The translations under genes and the position numbers were made by a program. 64,000 nt of DNA. Source: an uncultured Lentisphaeria bacterium (lineage in GTDB: Bacteria > Verrucomicrobiota > Lentisphaeria > Victivallales > UBA1829). The notes beneath the pieces were generated by a model that saw nothing but the letters and a program-made list of their open reading frames with translations, was not told the origin of the DNA and did no database searches. The stretch spans positions 84,924 through 148,923 of the forward strand of contig CAJKAR010000006.1 in the NCBI GenBank assembly GCA_905197955.1, written 5' to 3'. This document shows, one piece after another, positions 33,668 to 42,450 of this stretch (its first letter is position 1; the number at the start of each line of letters is the position of its first letter).

Positions 33668-34411
33668 ATGAATACGAAATCTCTCTTTATTGCAGCTCTT
33701 CTGCCTCTTTTTTTCCTGGGCGATGCGAAAGAGGCTGTGAAAGCGCCGGCATCCGCCGTCCCGCAACCGGTCACACTGAAAGATACAGGGATCCGCAAGA
33801 TCAAGGATTTTGCGGGAGAATGGATTGCCTATTGGATGCAATACAACCGGATCACGTCGAAATTGAACACGAAGTTTATTCTGACGCAGAACGGCGAATG
33901 GTATGTTTCCATTGACGGGGCTCCGCCGGAAAAGAAAGGATCCTGGCGCCTAGTGGATGAGTTTCTGCTTCTGAAACCGATTGGAGCTTCCGAGAAGAAT
34001 GAAATGCTGGCTAAACTTGTCGATCAGGATCATTTTCTCATGCAGTCGGAAACGCAGCCGAATCTGGCGGTTGTCTACCGCAGAGCATCGACGATCAAAC
34101 AGGTTGCGCAAACACAGATTCAGGGATCCTGGCGTTTTACGGAACTGCGTCCCAATGACCGGAAGAAACGTCAATCTCCGTTTCTTCTGAATTTCGATGG
34201 AGCGGGCCACTACACGGTTACTCTGCTGGTCAGCAGCTTTCCGGTTCCCAAAGGAGCGGAAAAAGGAACCTACACCATCAACGGGGATTTCATTTCCTTG
34301 AAAAACGACTGCAAAACTCCTGGGATCTGGAGCAATATGAAATTTCTCTTTTCCTTTGGCAATCTGATTCTGGATTCCAGAAACAGTTATATCTACGGGG
34401 AAAAGGAATAG
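33668..34411 (+). CDS. Secreted protein of unknown function, 247 aa
   Basis: The N-terminus MNTKSLFIAALLPLFFLGDA is a probable signal peptide. The mature part has two similar-looking lipocalin-like segments: GEWIAYWMQYN...GEWYVSIDG...GSWRLVDEFLLLK, then GSWRFTELR...GAGHYTVTLLV...KGTYTINGDFISLK. The repetition suggests an internal duplication of a small beta-barrel. GGAG lies about 14 bases before the ATG, rather far; an upstream ATG at 33626 lies inside the terminator stem. No family is claimed. Confidence 0.65.
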   Translation: MNTKSLFIAALLPLFFLGDAKEAVKAPASAVPQPVTLKDTGIRKIKDFAGEWIAYWMQYNRITSKLNTKFILTQNGEWYVSIDGAPPEKKGSWRLVDEFLLLKPIGASEKNEMLAKLVDQDHFLMQSETQPNLAVVYRRASTIKQVAQTQIQGSWRFTELRPNDRKKRQSPFLLNFDGAGHYTVTLLVSSFPVPKGAEKGTYTINGDFISLKNDCKTPGIWSNMKFLFSFGNLILDSRNSYIYGEKE

Positions 34412-34460
34412 TGCAGAAAAACAGCACGAATCCGGCATTCTGATAGAGAAAAAGAGTCTA

Positions 34461-34517
34461 AAGAGAGCTCTCTTCGCTGTTGTATCATCTTGAAAAAGAG
34501 AGTCTTCATGGTATATT
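34461..34517 (+). promoter_or_regulatory. Palindrome and promoter before the second QueG-like gene
   Basis: AAGAGAGCTCTCTT (34461-34474) is a perfect 14-base palindrome. TTGAAA (34490-34495) and TATATT (34512-34517) are 16 bases apart, and the palindrome lies 15 bases upstream of the -35, where an activator or repressor could bind. Confidence 0.55.
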
Positions 34518-34556
34518 CATCACAGAAACACACTTCTAACGGAAAGGTGGTGCACC

Positions 34557-35369
34557 ATGAAAGAAAACCTGAATGCCGAACAAATCACAGCAATGGTAAA
34601 ACGACTTTATCTGGCGGCCGGCGGAGACAGTTATTACGATGAACCGCTTGTCAGCTTTGCTTCCGCCGATGACGAGTGGTACCGGAAATATAAAACACTG
34701 ATCGGCCCCTTTCACTGGACCCCGCAGGAAGCGCTTCACTTTGACAATCCCGAGGCGACTGCAAAAAGTGTGATTGTCTGGATTCTTCCCGTCAAGGAAT
34801 CCATCCGGAAAGCGAACCGGGCGGAGAACCGGATTCCGGCGGTCTCATGGGCGGCGATGCGTTCTTTCGGAGAACTTGTCAACGAGAATATGAGAAAGCA
34901 GCTCTGTCTGCTTCTGAAAAAAAGCGGCTATTCCGCCATTGCACCGCATCTGGAACAGGTCCGGCAGGGATATGATATTGTGAAAATGAATTTCAGCTCG
35001 CACTGGTCGGAACGTCATACGGCGTTCGTCGCAGGGCTCGGCACATTTGGACTTTCCGCGGGACTGATTACCGAAAAAGGAGTTGCCATGCGAGTCGGTT
35101 CCGTCGTAACGGATCTGGAGCTTCCGCCCGCGAAACGGCCCTACGGCGATGATCCGTTTGCCTGGTGCACCAAATGCGGAGCCTGTGCAAGACGCTGTCC
35201 CGGACATGCAATCGGCAAAACGATCGAAGAACGGGACAAACCGAAGTGCGGTGCCTATGTTGTCGCCAACGTCAATCCGGAACGGGAGAAACGCTATGGG
35301 TGGCTCGATCTCAATCTGGGCTGCGGTCTCTGTCAGACGGGTGTTCCCTGCGAATTCAAGCGTCCGTGA
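34557..35369 (+). CDS. Epoxyqueuosine reductase-like 4Fe-4S protein
   Basis: The C-terminal part has CxxCxxCxxxCP at Cys204, 207, 210 and 214, and a second Cys set ending GCGLCQTGVPCEF, the two-cluster pattern of QueG (which reads YGCD-CQ-VCPWN there). MRVGSVVTDLELPP precedes it, as in QueG. At 270 residues it is shorter than QueG (about 350-380) and lacks the C-terminal HEAT part. A role in queuosine synthesis or another corrinoid Fe-S reduction is possible. The ribosome binding site AAGGTGG is good. Its 3' end faces trmB, and a CGTGATC/GATCACG hairpin spans both stop regions. Confidence 0.68.
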   Translation: MKENLNAEQITAMVKRLYLAAGGDSYYDEPLVSFASADDEWYRKYKTLIGPFHWTPQEALHFDNPEATAKSVIVWILPVKESIRKANRAENRIPAVSWAAMRSFGELVNENMRKQLCLLLKKSGYSAIAPHLEQVRQGYDIVKMNFSSHWSERHTAFVAGLGTFGLSAGLITEKGVAMRVGSVVTDLELPPAKRPYGDDPFAWCTKCGACARRCPGHAIGKTIEERDKPKCGAYVVANVNPEREKRYGWLDLNLGCGLCQTGVPCEFKRP

Positions 35370-35385
35370 TCAAGACTTCTTGCGA

Positions 35386-35973
35386 TCACGCCTTGACCGG
35401 GCGCAGGGCAATATGCGGAACGGTCCTGCCGATCGCCAGCCACTCTTTTTCGAAATCGGTTTTGAAGTCCTTCACATCATCCAGGACCTCCTGCGGCGCA
35501 TACTCAAACAGGGCGGAAGTTTCCAGATTCCGCCTTGTTGATTCCATATAATTTGGATCATCGGTTGCGAAATGGAGGATGCCGTCTTTTTTCAGTACGC
35601 GGTTCAGCTGCATCATGAAGTCCGATGACATGAGGCGATTGCCTTTATGCTTGTGTTTCGGCCAGGGATCGGGACAGAGAATATGGATCCGGTCGAAATA
35701 AGAATCCGGCGCAATCAGAGAGATCAGATGCCGCGCTTCCACGCGCAGGAGCTCCAGATTGGAAACGCCTGTACGCCTTCCGAGCTTTTCCACTTTGCGC
35801 AGACGTCCCAGCATGACATCCGCCCCGAAGACCAGCGCCTCCGGCTTTGACTCTGCAAGCCGGACCGTAAATCCGCCGCTTCCGCAGCCGAGGTCCAGTT
35901 CCACTCTTTGTCCCGGTGCGGGCCGCACCACTTCATCCAGCAGACAATACCGTGTATTGAGAATATGAATCAC
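35386..35973 (-). CDS. trmB: tRNA (guanine46-N7)-methyltransferase
   Basis: TrmB puts m7G at position 46 of the tRNA variable loop with AdoMet. ELDLGCGSGGFTVRLAE is motif I, and CPDPWPKHKHKGNRL is the TrmB signature with the RNA-binding residues. At 195 residues it is at the short end of the family because it lacks the N-terminal extension. It ends the run that begins with the ppiD-like gene, nine bases behind the DUF4340 gene. Confidence 0.94.
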   Translation of the reverse strand: MIHILNTRYCLLDEVVRPAPGQRVELDLGCGSGGFTVRLAESKPEALVFGADVMLGRLRKVEKLGRRTGVSNLELLRVEARHLISLIAPDSYFDRIHILCPDPWPKHKHKGNRLMSSDFMMQLNRVLKKDGILHFATDDPNYMESTRRNLETSALFEYAPQEVLDDVKDFKTDFEKEWLAIGRTVPHIALRPVKA

Positions 35974-35982
35974 TCTGAATCC

Positions 35983-37077
35983 TTATTGTTTTTTCGGTTG
36001 TTCAAACGGCGGAGTTTTCAGCAGATCGAAAACCTGTGCCGTAATTTCATAACAGACATTTTCCCGTCCGGCGGTAAACTCCTCCACCGCTTTCCGGGCA
36101 TCCTCTCCGACTTTCTTTCCTTTTGCCAGCGAAGCCTCCACCGTGAACAGAATCTTTCGGGAATCGTTCTTCAGCCGATGGAAACGCAGAGTCCGGATCA
36201 CGCCAAAGGAATCCTCCACGGAAAACGATGCGAACGCCGGTTCCAGATCCTTGTACTGCGAACGGAATCGCGCATCCGCGATGTAATGACTGGAAAGAAT
36301 ACGGCAGATTGTCAGAACCGCCTGGCGCGAAACCGTATGATTTCCGGGCCCGAAGGCGGTGAAGTTCGGCGTTTTTCCACTTCGAAAGATCATCCAGACA
36401 GGATTCTTCTGCGGCATCTGCCGGAACTCCATGCGAAGTGCATAAGCGATGTTCCGGAAGACCGGAGCCTGAAGCCATGTACCTGTCACAGGATGAAAAT
36501 CTTCGAACACGGTCGGCGTCAGAAAAACGATGTTGGATCCATCCGGTTTTGCAATGGAAAGATAGCGACCGTCGGGAACTCTCTGCTCCTGCGGAGTCAT
36601 ATCATCCGGGAGATTCACAAAATGGCCGCGCCCCATGACCAGATCCATCAGGGATTCCGATTTTCCATTCCGAATGACGAAACGGATTCCGGGCACGATC
36701 TTCGGATCGGGCTCCTCGGCGGCGACACGCAGACGGCTCATTGTGGCGCGGTCGGCAGGAGCAATGATCTTCAACGGACGCATCGTCCTGACAGACTCCA
36801 GAAACGCATTGATCTTCGACGGATCGGCGGGCAGATCTCCGCGCTCGGCAACGACCCAGGATCCATTTTTTTTCCGAAGCGTGGTAGTCAGCACTCTCCA
36901 GGAAATTTTGATTTCCTCCGCCTCGTCCGGCTTGAAGCGGGGGAGCACATCCGCGGTCCGAACCGATACGCGGGACATGCGGAGCGTTTGAAACCGCTTC
37001 AGCAGAGCGATTCCCGCCGCCAGACAGGCGATCACCAGAATCAGTGTATAAACCGCAAACCGTTTTGAGTCTTTCAT
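35983..37077 (-). CDS. DUF4340 membrane-anchored protein
   Basis: One membrane helix at about residue 8-28 is followed by a periplasmic region with the DUF4340 pattern: WRVLTTTLRKKNGSWVVAERGDLPADPSKINAFLESVRTM and YLSIAKPDGSNIVFL. The start is taken as the ATG that overlaps the previous stop (ATGA); a longer frame lies inside that gene. DUF4340 genes regularly follow gldA-gldF-gldG-type ABC genes, as here, and probably form the periplasmic part of the same system. Confidence 0.82.
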   Translation of the reverse strand: MKDSKRFAVYTLILVIACLAAGIALLKRFQTLRMSRVSVRTADVLPRFKPDEAEEIKISWRVLTTTLRKKNGSWVVAERGDLPADPSKINAFLESVRTMRPLKIIAPADRATMSRLRVAAEEPDPKIVPGIRFVIRNGKSESLMDLVMGRGHFVNLPDDMTPQEQRVPDGRYLSIAKPDGSNIVFLTPTVFEDFHPVTGTWLQAPVFRNIAYALRMEFRQMPQKNPVWMIFRSGKTPNFTAFGPGNHTVSRQAVLTICRILSSHYIADARFRSQYKDLEPAFASFSVEDSFGVIRTLRFHRLKNDSRKILFTVEASLAKGKKVGEDARKAVEEFTAGRENVCYEITAQVFDLLKTPPFEQPKKQ

Positions 37078-39722
37078 TTTCTGCGCCCCCTTGAGAGTCT
37101 GACGATCGACCAGACGACGCCGCACAATGCGACGAGCGCCGGGACCAGCACAATATTAATGATTTTGATCCAGGTATCCAGACGGTCCAGATCGAGTTTG
37201 AGACTTGCCCGCATCTCCTTCAGTTCCCGTTTTGCCGCGGAAAGCTTCAGCTGGAAGGAGCGCATCTCCGCCTGCCGCTGAGGCGTGTTTGCACTTCGTC
37301 CTTCCGCCGCCTCCCTGCGTTTGAGGTAATCGAGATTTGCCTTTGCCTCGGAAAATTCGCGTTCGAGTTCCAGAATCCGATTTTTGTATTTCAGTTCGGC
37401 GCGCGCCTTCATCTCGTTGACTTTTGTCAGCGGACGGCTCATCGGCACACGGCTGCGGATGGATGCCAGATCCCGGGAACCTGTCAGGCGCTCCATCACA
37501 TTCTGCAGCATGGAAACATTGTCGTTTGCCCGCCGGTACGCCTTCTGACCGAGCGCATCGGTATACGAAGTAACGCAGACATCGTTGAAGAGCATATCGG
37601 AATCGCTGAACAGAAAGATTTCCGCATCCGCGATTCCTTTATTCCGATGAGAAGTCCCCGCGGGAATCGCGGTCCGGTCGGGAGGACCATCCGGATACGC
37701 GGTCGGCAGTTTTCCGGAAATACGGAGAGCCAGCGGATATTCCGTGTCCGAACGCTTGAAATTCTTGATGACCAGCTCCGGACGGTTTCCAAGGAGAGAG
37801 CTGATGATCTGTGAATTTTTCGACGTGGTCAGCAACGTTTCATACTGGATGCCGTCCACGGGAATCAGACTGAAAAATCCGGTAAAATACATGGAAATGG
37901 CATTCAGATTCGCAAACAGGGGATTCTCGCGGGAGATCTGTTCCGGAGTGAGATTCAGCGCCATCGGATTGGTAATCATCCGGTCGGGAAGCGTTTTCCG
38001 GTATGCCGTCACCATATCCGCAACCATCATTGCGGGATTGTAGCTCACGCCCCATGCGGCAACCAGAGGTTTCAGATCGGATTCCAGCTTATTCAGCAGC
38101 GAATAATCGGTCTTCGATTTCAGCACGGCGTAGAAGGAACGCGGATCCAGAAATACCGCGGCGCGTCCGCCGTTCAGAAGATACTGGTCGATTGCATAAA
38201 GAGCCTTCGGGTTCAGCTCCACCGGATTGATGATGAGAAGCGCCTTGATATCGGAAGGAATCACCGGCACATCCGGAGCCAGCATGCGCATCTCGTAATC
38301 CTTGGCGAGTTCCGACATGGAATACCAGGGACGCTCCATCTTGACCGTCTTCAGATCCGTCTGACGGATACGCGAGAAATCGGGAGACACACCCATCACC
38401 GCAAACGGCGAAAGAATCCCAATCGCCGGCTTCGCTTCCGATGCCACATTCAGAGTAATTCGAGCCACCTCATATTCCAGCTGCGATTCCTGCTGCGGAG
38501 CCAGGAACGGAATTGAAGCAACCGCATCTGCATGGGTTGCGGAAAGTCCCAGAAAGAAACGATCCCCGGTACTCACCTGCAATGGAGTGATACCATCCAT
38601 CATAGCAGCCTCCTCATCGGGGGAATCCTGTTCCGGATCAATGAAGAGCAATGTGATTTTTCCTCGGGAAGCCGATGCGAACTCCTCCAGAAGCCACTTG
38701 ACGCGCTCCGCATACTTTTTCAAAGGCTGAGGCATCGCGGGATTCGAAATCGACGCATAAAAACGCAGAGTGACCGGAACGCCCGGATTCGCGGCAATCT
38801 TTGCCGATGCCGGAGAAATCGAATAGGCGCGGTCGCTGCTGACATCCATCTTGCACGGCCATGTTCCGGCAACCAGATTCAACGCCGCCATCAGCACAAA
38901 CGCATACACCACCTTTCCGGCGAAGGCCAGATAAGAACGGCGCATCAAAGGATCGCTGAACGCGCCGGGTGCGGTCGGATTTCCGCTCCCGGATGCCGCC
39001 AGACGAAGCGTAAAGCAGGTCAGCGCCAGAAAGAATCCCGTCAGAGAGAGACAATATACGATCTCGCTGGAATCCAGAAGCCCCTTCTGAAATCCCTGAT
39101 AATTCTGCAGAAAAGTTCCGGCGGCAAGAATGGAAAGCAGCCAGTCCGGCAGCCATGCGGATGCGGCGTTCTGCAACTGCGGAGCTCCCATAAAGACAAA
39201 GATGCCGCAGAGAAGAAGCGAAAGGAGAAAACTCGCCGTCTGACTTCTCGAAACCGCCGAACAGAACGACGCCATCGCCAGGTAGACCGCCCCCAGAAGA
39301 AGCGCTCCGAAATAGCCGCAGAGAATTGCACCGATGTCGGGGGAACCGAGAATCAGAGCCGTCAGCGGGATCGAAAAGGTCAGCAGAAGCGCCACGGCAA
39401 GCAGGATCAATCCTGCAAGAAATTTTCCAAGCACCAGTTCAAAAAGAGTCGCGGGAAACGAAAGGCTCAGTTCAAATACTCCGACCCGTCGCTCCTCCGA
39501 CCACATCGGCATTGCCAGCGCCGGAACGATCAGCAGAAAAAGATAGGGAAGCCAGTCAAAAAACGGTGTGATATCCGCCTGGCCCGATGCAAAAATATTT
39601 CCAGCAACAAAAGAGCAGAAGCCCGCCAGCACCAGAAAAATAATCAGAAAAATCCACGCTGTCGGCGAAGCCGCTGACGCGAACAGCTCTCTCAATGCCA
39701 CAGCTTTTATTCTGAGATACAT
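37074..39722 (-). CDS. GldF-GldG fusion: ABC-2 permease plus auxiliary domain
   Basis: Residues 1-240 are an ABC-2 type permease with six membrane segments (MWSEERRVGVFELSLSFPATLFELVLGKFLAGL). A second helix near 270 leads to a GldG-like ABC auxiliary domain of about 400 residues (YSISPASAKIA, VKWLLEEF, INPVELNPKALYAIDQYLLNGGRAAVFLDPRS). A coiled coil and a final membrane helix end the 882 residues. In Flavobacterium the Gld ABC genes are separate and linked to gliding; in other phyla such sets serve unknown export. It overlaps the ATPase gene by 16 bases and DUF4340 by four. Confidence 0.86.
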   Translation of the reverse strand: MYLRIKAVALRELFASAASPTAWIFLIIFLVLAGFCSFVAGNIFASGQADITPFFDWLPYLFLLIVPALAMPMWSEERRVGVFELSLSFPATLFELVLGKFLAGLILLAVALLLTFSIPLTALILGSPDIGAILCGYFGALLLGAVYLAMASFCSAVSRSQTASFLLSLLLCGIFVFMGAPQLQNAASAWLPDWLLSILAAGTFLQNYQGFQKGLLDSSEIVYCLSLTGFFLALTCFTLRLAASGSGNPTAPGAFSDPLMRRSYLAFAGKVVYAFVLMAALNLVAGTWPCKMDVSSDRAYSISPASAKIAANPGVPVTLRFYASISNPAMPQPLKKYAERVKWLLEEFASASRGKITLLFIDPEQDSPDEEAAMMDGITPLQVSTGDRFFLGLSATHADAVASIPFLAPQQESQLEYEVARITLNVASEAKPAIGILSPFAVMGVSPDFSRIRQTDLKTVKMERPWYSMSELAKDYEMRMLAPDVPVIPSDIKALLIINPVELNPKALYAIDQYLLNGGRAAVFLDPRSFYAVLKSKTDYSLLNKLESDLKPLVAAWGVSYNPAMMVADMVTAYRKTLPDRMITNPMALNLTPEQISRENPLFANLNAISMYFTGFFSLIPVDGIQYETLLTTSKNSQIISSLLGNRPELVIKNFKRSDTEYPLALRISGKLPTAYPDGPPDRTAIPAGTSHRNKGIADAEIFLFSDSDMLFNDVCVTSYTDALGQKAYRRANDNVSMLQNVMERLTGSRDLASIRSRVPMSRPLTKVNEMKARAELKYKNRILELEREFSEAKANLDYLKRREAAEGRSANTPQRQAEMRSFQLKLSAAKRELKEMRASLKLDLDRLDTWIKIINIVLVPALVALCGVVWSIVRLSRGRRK

Positions 39723-40672
39723 GATGCGACCTCCCTCTCTTTCCGCTCAGGCGACGCCAGTCCGGCGAAGACCTCATCCAGACGCCCGGAGCGCTGTTCG
39801 AATCCGATCAGTCTCAATCCCTTTCCCGAAGCGGCATTCACCGCCGCGGCGACCGCCTCGGAAGGCGTCCCGGAAAGACTCTTCAAACGGATCTCCATCT
39901 CATTATCCTTCCCCTGCTCCATGGAAAGCACCTGAATTCCCTCCAGACTGCGGAAGGGCTCCTCGGACCAGGAATCAAAACGCATGACGATCACTCCGTC
40001 ATCGGGATCCAGCGCACGGAACGCCGCAGTCGAACCGTAAAACACCCGATATCCTCCGCGAATGGCAAGCACCGAATCGCAAACCGCATCAATTTCCTCC
40101 AGAATATGAGTGGAAACTATGACAGCGGAATGTTCTCGAATCTCATTAATCAGGGTCCGGATCTCCCGTTTCTGATCAGGATCCAGTCCGTCGGTGGGCT
40201 CATCGAGCACCAGATTCTCCGGCTTGTGCATGATCGCCTGCGCCAGACAGACCCGTCTGCGGAATCCTTTCGAAAGGGCATCCAGTTCCTCATGCAGCAC
40301 ATCGTGCAGACGACACTTTTCCACTGATTCCGCCACCGCCGAATCCAGAGCTTTCCCGGCAAGGCCGCGCATTCCGCCGCAGTACCGGAGGAACGCCGTA
40401 ACATTCATGCCGGTATAAAGAGGCGCGTTCTCCGGAAGATAACCGATTTTCTCCCGTGCCGCACGCGGATTCTCACTCATATCGATTCCGGAAACGCATA
40501 CGGTTCCCGAGGTCGGAGGCATTACACCGCAGATGATCCGCATCGCGGTGGACTTTCCCGCACCGTTCGGACCGATAAAGCCGAGCACGGAGCCGTTCTC
40601 CGCAGTAAAGGAGAGTCCGTTCAGTGCGTGCTTGCCGGCATACTGCTTGCAAATCTCGTTCACACTTATCAT
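39707..40672 (-). CDS. ABC transporter ATPase, GldA-like
   Basis: A 321-residue ABC-2-type ATPase: Walker A GPNGAGKST, Q-loop region YLPENAPLYTGMNV, signature LSKGFRRRV, Walker B NLVLDEPTDGLD, and the H-loop STHILEE. The C-terminal 90 residues are an extension found in this group. The reading frame runs 16 bases into the fused permease gene, its partner. Confidence 0.9.
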   Translation of the reverse strand: MISVNEICKQYAGKHALNGLSFTAENGSVLGFIGPNGAGKSTAMRIICGVMPPTSGTVCVSGIDMSENPRAAREKIGYLPENAPLYTGMNVTAFLRYCGGMRGLAGKALDSAVAESVEKCRLHDVLHEELDALSKGFRRRVCLAQAIMHKPENLVLDEPTDGLDPDQKREIRTLINEIREHSAVIVSTHILEEIDAVCDSVLAIRGGYRVFYGSTAAFRALDPDDGVIVMRFDSWSEEPFRSLEGIQVLSMEQGKDNEMEIRLKSLSGTPSEAVAAAVNAASGKGLRLIGFEQRSGRLDEVFAGLASPERKEREVASCISE

Positions 40673-40741
40673 AAAAAACCTCTTCCGATTGTGGGGACAG
40701 CGTTTCTGACCGCAATTCCGGGAAACGGAAACCCGGTTGGA

Positions 40742-41608
40742 TCAATCTTCCCCGGTCTCGAATTTTTTCCGCCAGAACGGAGGCAGAACAAACGACGCCT
40801 TGTGGACTGCCATGGAATACATCTTCAGGCGCTTGGTAAACGTTCCGATCGGCCGGCGGCAGGGAACGTCAACCCGATGATCATCGCATCCGATGCAGAA
40901 TCCAAGCGAACCGCCCGGATAGCTCGGAATCGAAAAGGCATAATAGCCGCTGTATTGAAATAACGACTGAAAACGACGGCACTGAGCCTCCGTCACCGTG
41001 GGATGCAGAAGATAAGACTCCGACTGCGCCACCAGAATGCCATCCGGTTTCAACGCCCGCTTGCAGTCCGCAAGGAAACGATCCGTAAAGAGAGCCTCGC
41101 CGGGACCGACCGGATCCGGACCATCGACAAATATAATGTCGTAAGTTCCCGGATACGAACGCACAAATTGCGTTCCATCCTGAAAATGCACATTCACACG
41201 CGGATCATTCAACGCTTTTGCGGTCCACGGGAAATACCGGGAACACTGATTCACCACCTCTTCATCAATTTCGCAAAGATCAATGTGCTCAATGCAGGGG
41301 TGCTTCAGAAGTTCGCGGGCAAGTGCACCGTCGCCGCCGCCGATCACCAGAACATTCTCAGGTTCGGGATGGGCAAAACAGGGGACATGGGCAAACATCT
41401 CATGGTAGATGAATTCATCGGATTCCGCCAGCTGGATTTCTCCATCGAGAGCCAGCATCAGCCCGAAGCCCTCCCCTTTGAAGATCTCAAGGAGCTGATA
41501 GTCGGTTTCCACGGTTGCAACCGTCTGAAGAATCCGCACGGAAAGCGCACGGCCCGGCCACAGCGGGCAGGTCTCGGTGAAATACCCATCTTTGAACACA
41601 GTACTCAT
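40742..41608 (-). CDS. speE: Polyamine aminopropyltransferase (spermidine synthase)
   Basis: SpeE moves aminopropyl from decarboxylated AdoMet to putrescine or a related diamine. VLVIGGGDGALARELLKH is the nucleotide loop, and FVDGPDPVGPGEALFT holds the catalytic Asp motif. The start is fixed by GGGAGGT before the internal ATG, giving 288 residues, normal for the family; the frame opens 30 codons earlier inside the spacer and speD. It follows speD by 17 bases, so the two final steps of spermidine synthesis form one unit. Confidence 0.93.
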   Translation of the reverse strand: MSTVFKDGYFTETCPLWPGRALSVRILQTVATVETDYQLLEIFKGEGFGLMLALDGEIQLAESDEFIYHEMFAHVPCFAHPEPENVLVIGGGDGALARELLKHPCIEHIDLCEIDEEVVNQCSRYFPWTAKALNDPRVNVHFQDGTQFVRSYPGTYDIIFVDGPDPVGPGEALFTDRFLADCKRALKPDGILVAQSESYLLHPTVTEAQCRRFQSLFQYSGYYAFSIPSYPGGSLGFCIGCDDHRVDVPCRRPIGTFTKRLKMYSMAVHKASFVLPPFWRKKFETGED

Positions 41609-41625
41609 TCTCGAACACCTCCCGC

Positions 41626-42402
41626 TTACGCCATCCGGAGCGCCGGATGGATCTTGTACGATTTCGCTCCGAAAATGCGCAGAGCACTGGTAGCGCAAAC
41701 TCTCGGATCAATATAAGTTCTGGAAAACAGATCAATATGGACCGATTTGGAAGAGCGGTCCCGACGGATCACGATCGAAGAATCCGCATTCACCACGGAA
41801 ACCACCGTGATTTTCCCCTCCTCGAACTCGTTTACCGCCGGAGAAGCGGAACTGCAGTGCATGACAGATGCAAGCTCTTTCAGACACTGGGCGGAAAGTC
41901 CATACTCCTCTCCGGTGCAGGAGGAAAGATCAATCGAGCAGGATATGCCGTACGGCTGAGCGGAAATGAACAGTTTTTCCAGATCATTGGAAACGTTCCC
42001 CGCGGCCGAATTATCCCGCTCCGCAATCTTCGCCGTATAGTTGAATGACGTTCCCCGCCACATGTCGGAGGAGATCAGCGCATCCTGCGCCCGAAGCGAT
42101 TTCTTCAGCTTCTCAATCCCAACAAACGGAGAAATGGAATCTCCGCAGGTAAAGACATCCACCGCAGCATAATCGTACTCCGGCCAGGTATGAATCGAAA
42201 AATGCGATTCCGAGATAATTACGAAACCGCTGACTCCCTGCGGAGCAAAATAGTGGAACGAGGACTCGATAATATGCGCTCCGGATGCTTTTGCCGCATC
42301 CAGAAGCGCCTGCTCCACAGCCTTGGAATCGGCGATCAGCGCCGGATCACAGCCGGAAAGCTCCACCGTGATATGGCGTCCCAGTGCAAACGCATCATTC
42401 AT
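41626..42402 (-). CDS. speD: S-adenosylmethionine decarboxylase, two-domain form
   Basis: SpeD is a pyruvoyl enzyme making decarboxylated AdoMet. SESHFSIHTWPE gives the self-cleavage site Glu65-Ser66, with His71 and Cys86 at the spacing seen in the Thermotoga enzyme (63, 68, 83). At 258 residues it is twice the length of class 1b proteins. The second half (about 150-255) follows the same order (ISCSIDLSSC, then ADSSIVIRRD, SVHIDLFSR), so it looks like a degenerate second copy in which the Ser is kept but the His and Cys are Arg. GGGAGGAG sets the start; an upstream ATG lacks a site. Confidence 0.88.
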   Translation of the reverse strand: MNDAFALGRHITVELSGCDPALIADSKAVEQALLDAAKASGAHIIESSFHYFAPQGVSGFVIISESHFSIHTWPEYDYAAVDVFTCGDSISPFVGIEKLKKSLRAQDALISSDMWRGTSFNYTAKIAERDNSAAGNVSNDLEKLFISAQPYGISCSIDLSSCTGEEYGLSAQCLKELASVMHCSSASPAVNEFEEGKITVVSVVNADSSIVIRRDRSSKSVHIDLFSRTYIDPRVCATSALRIFGAKSYKIHPALRMA

Positions 42403-42450
42403 AAGCGCACACACTCCTCCCGGCATGTCTCTCTGCGGCAAGCCGCGCCA

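Noticed and set aside
35365..35390. CGTGATC/GATCACG hairpin as a terminator of two convergent genes
   Set aside because: It spans both stop regions and has no T run on either strand; kept only as a note in the QueG-like entry.
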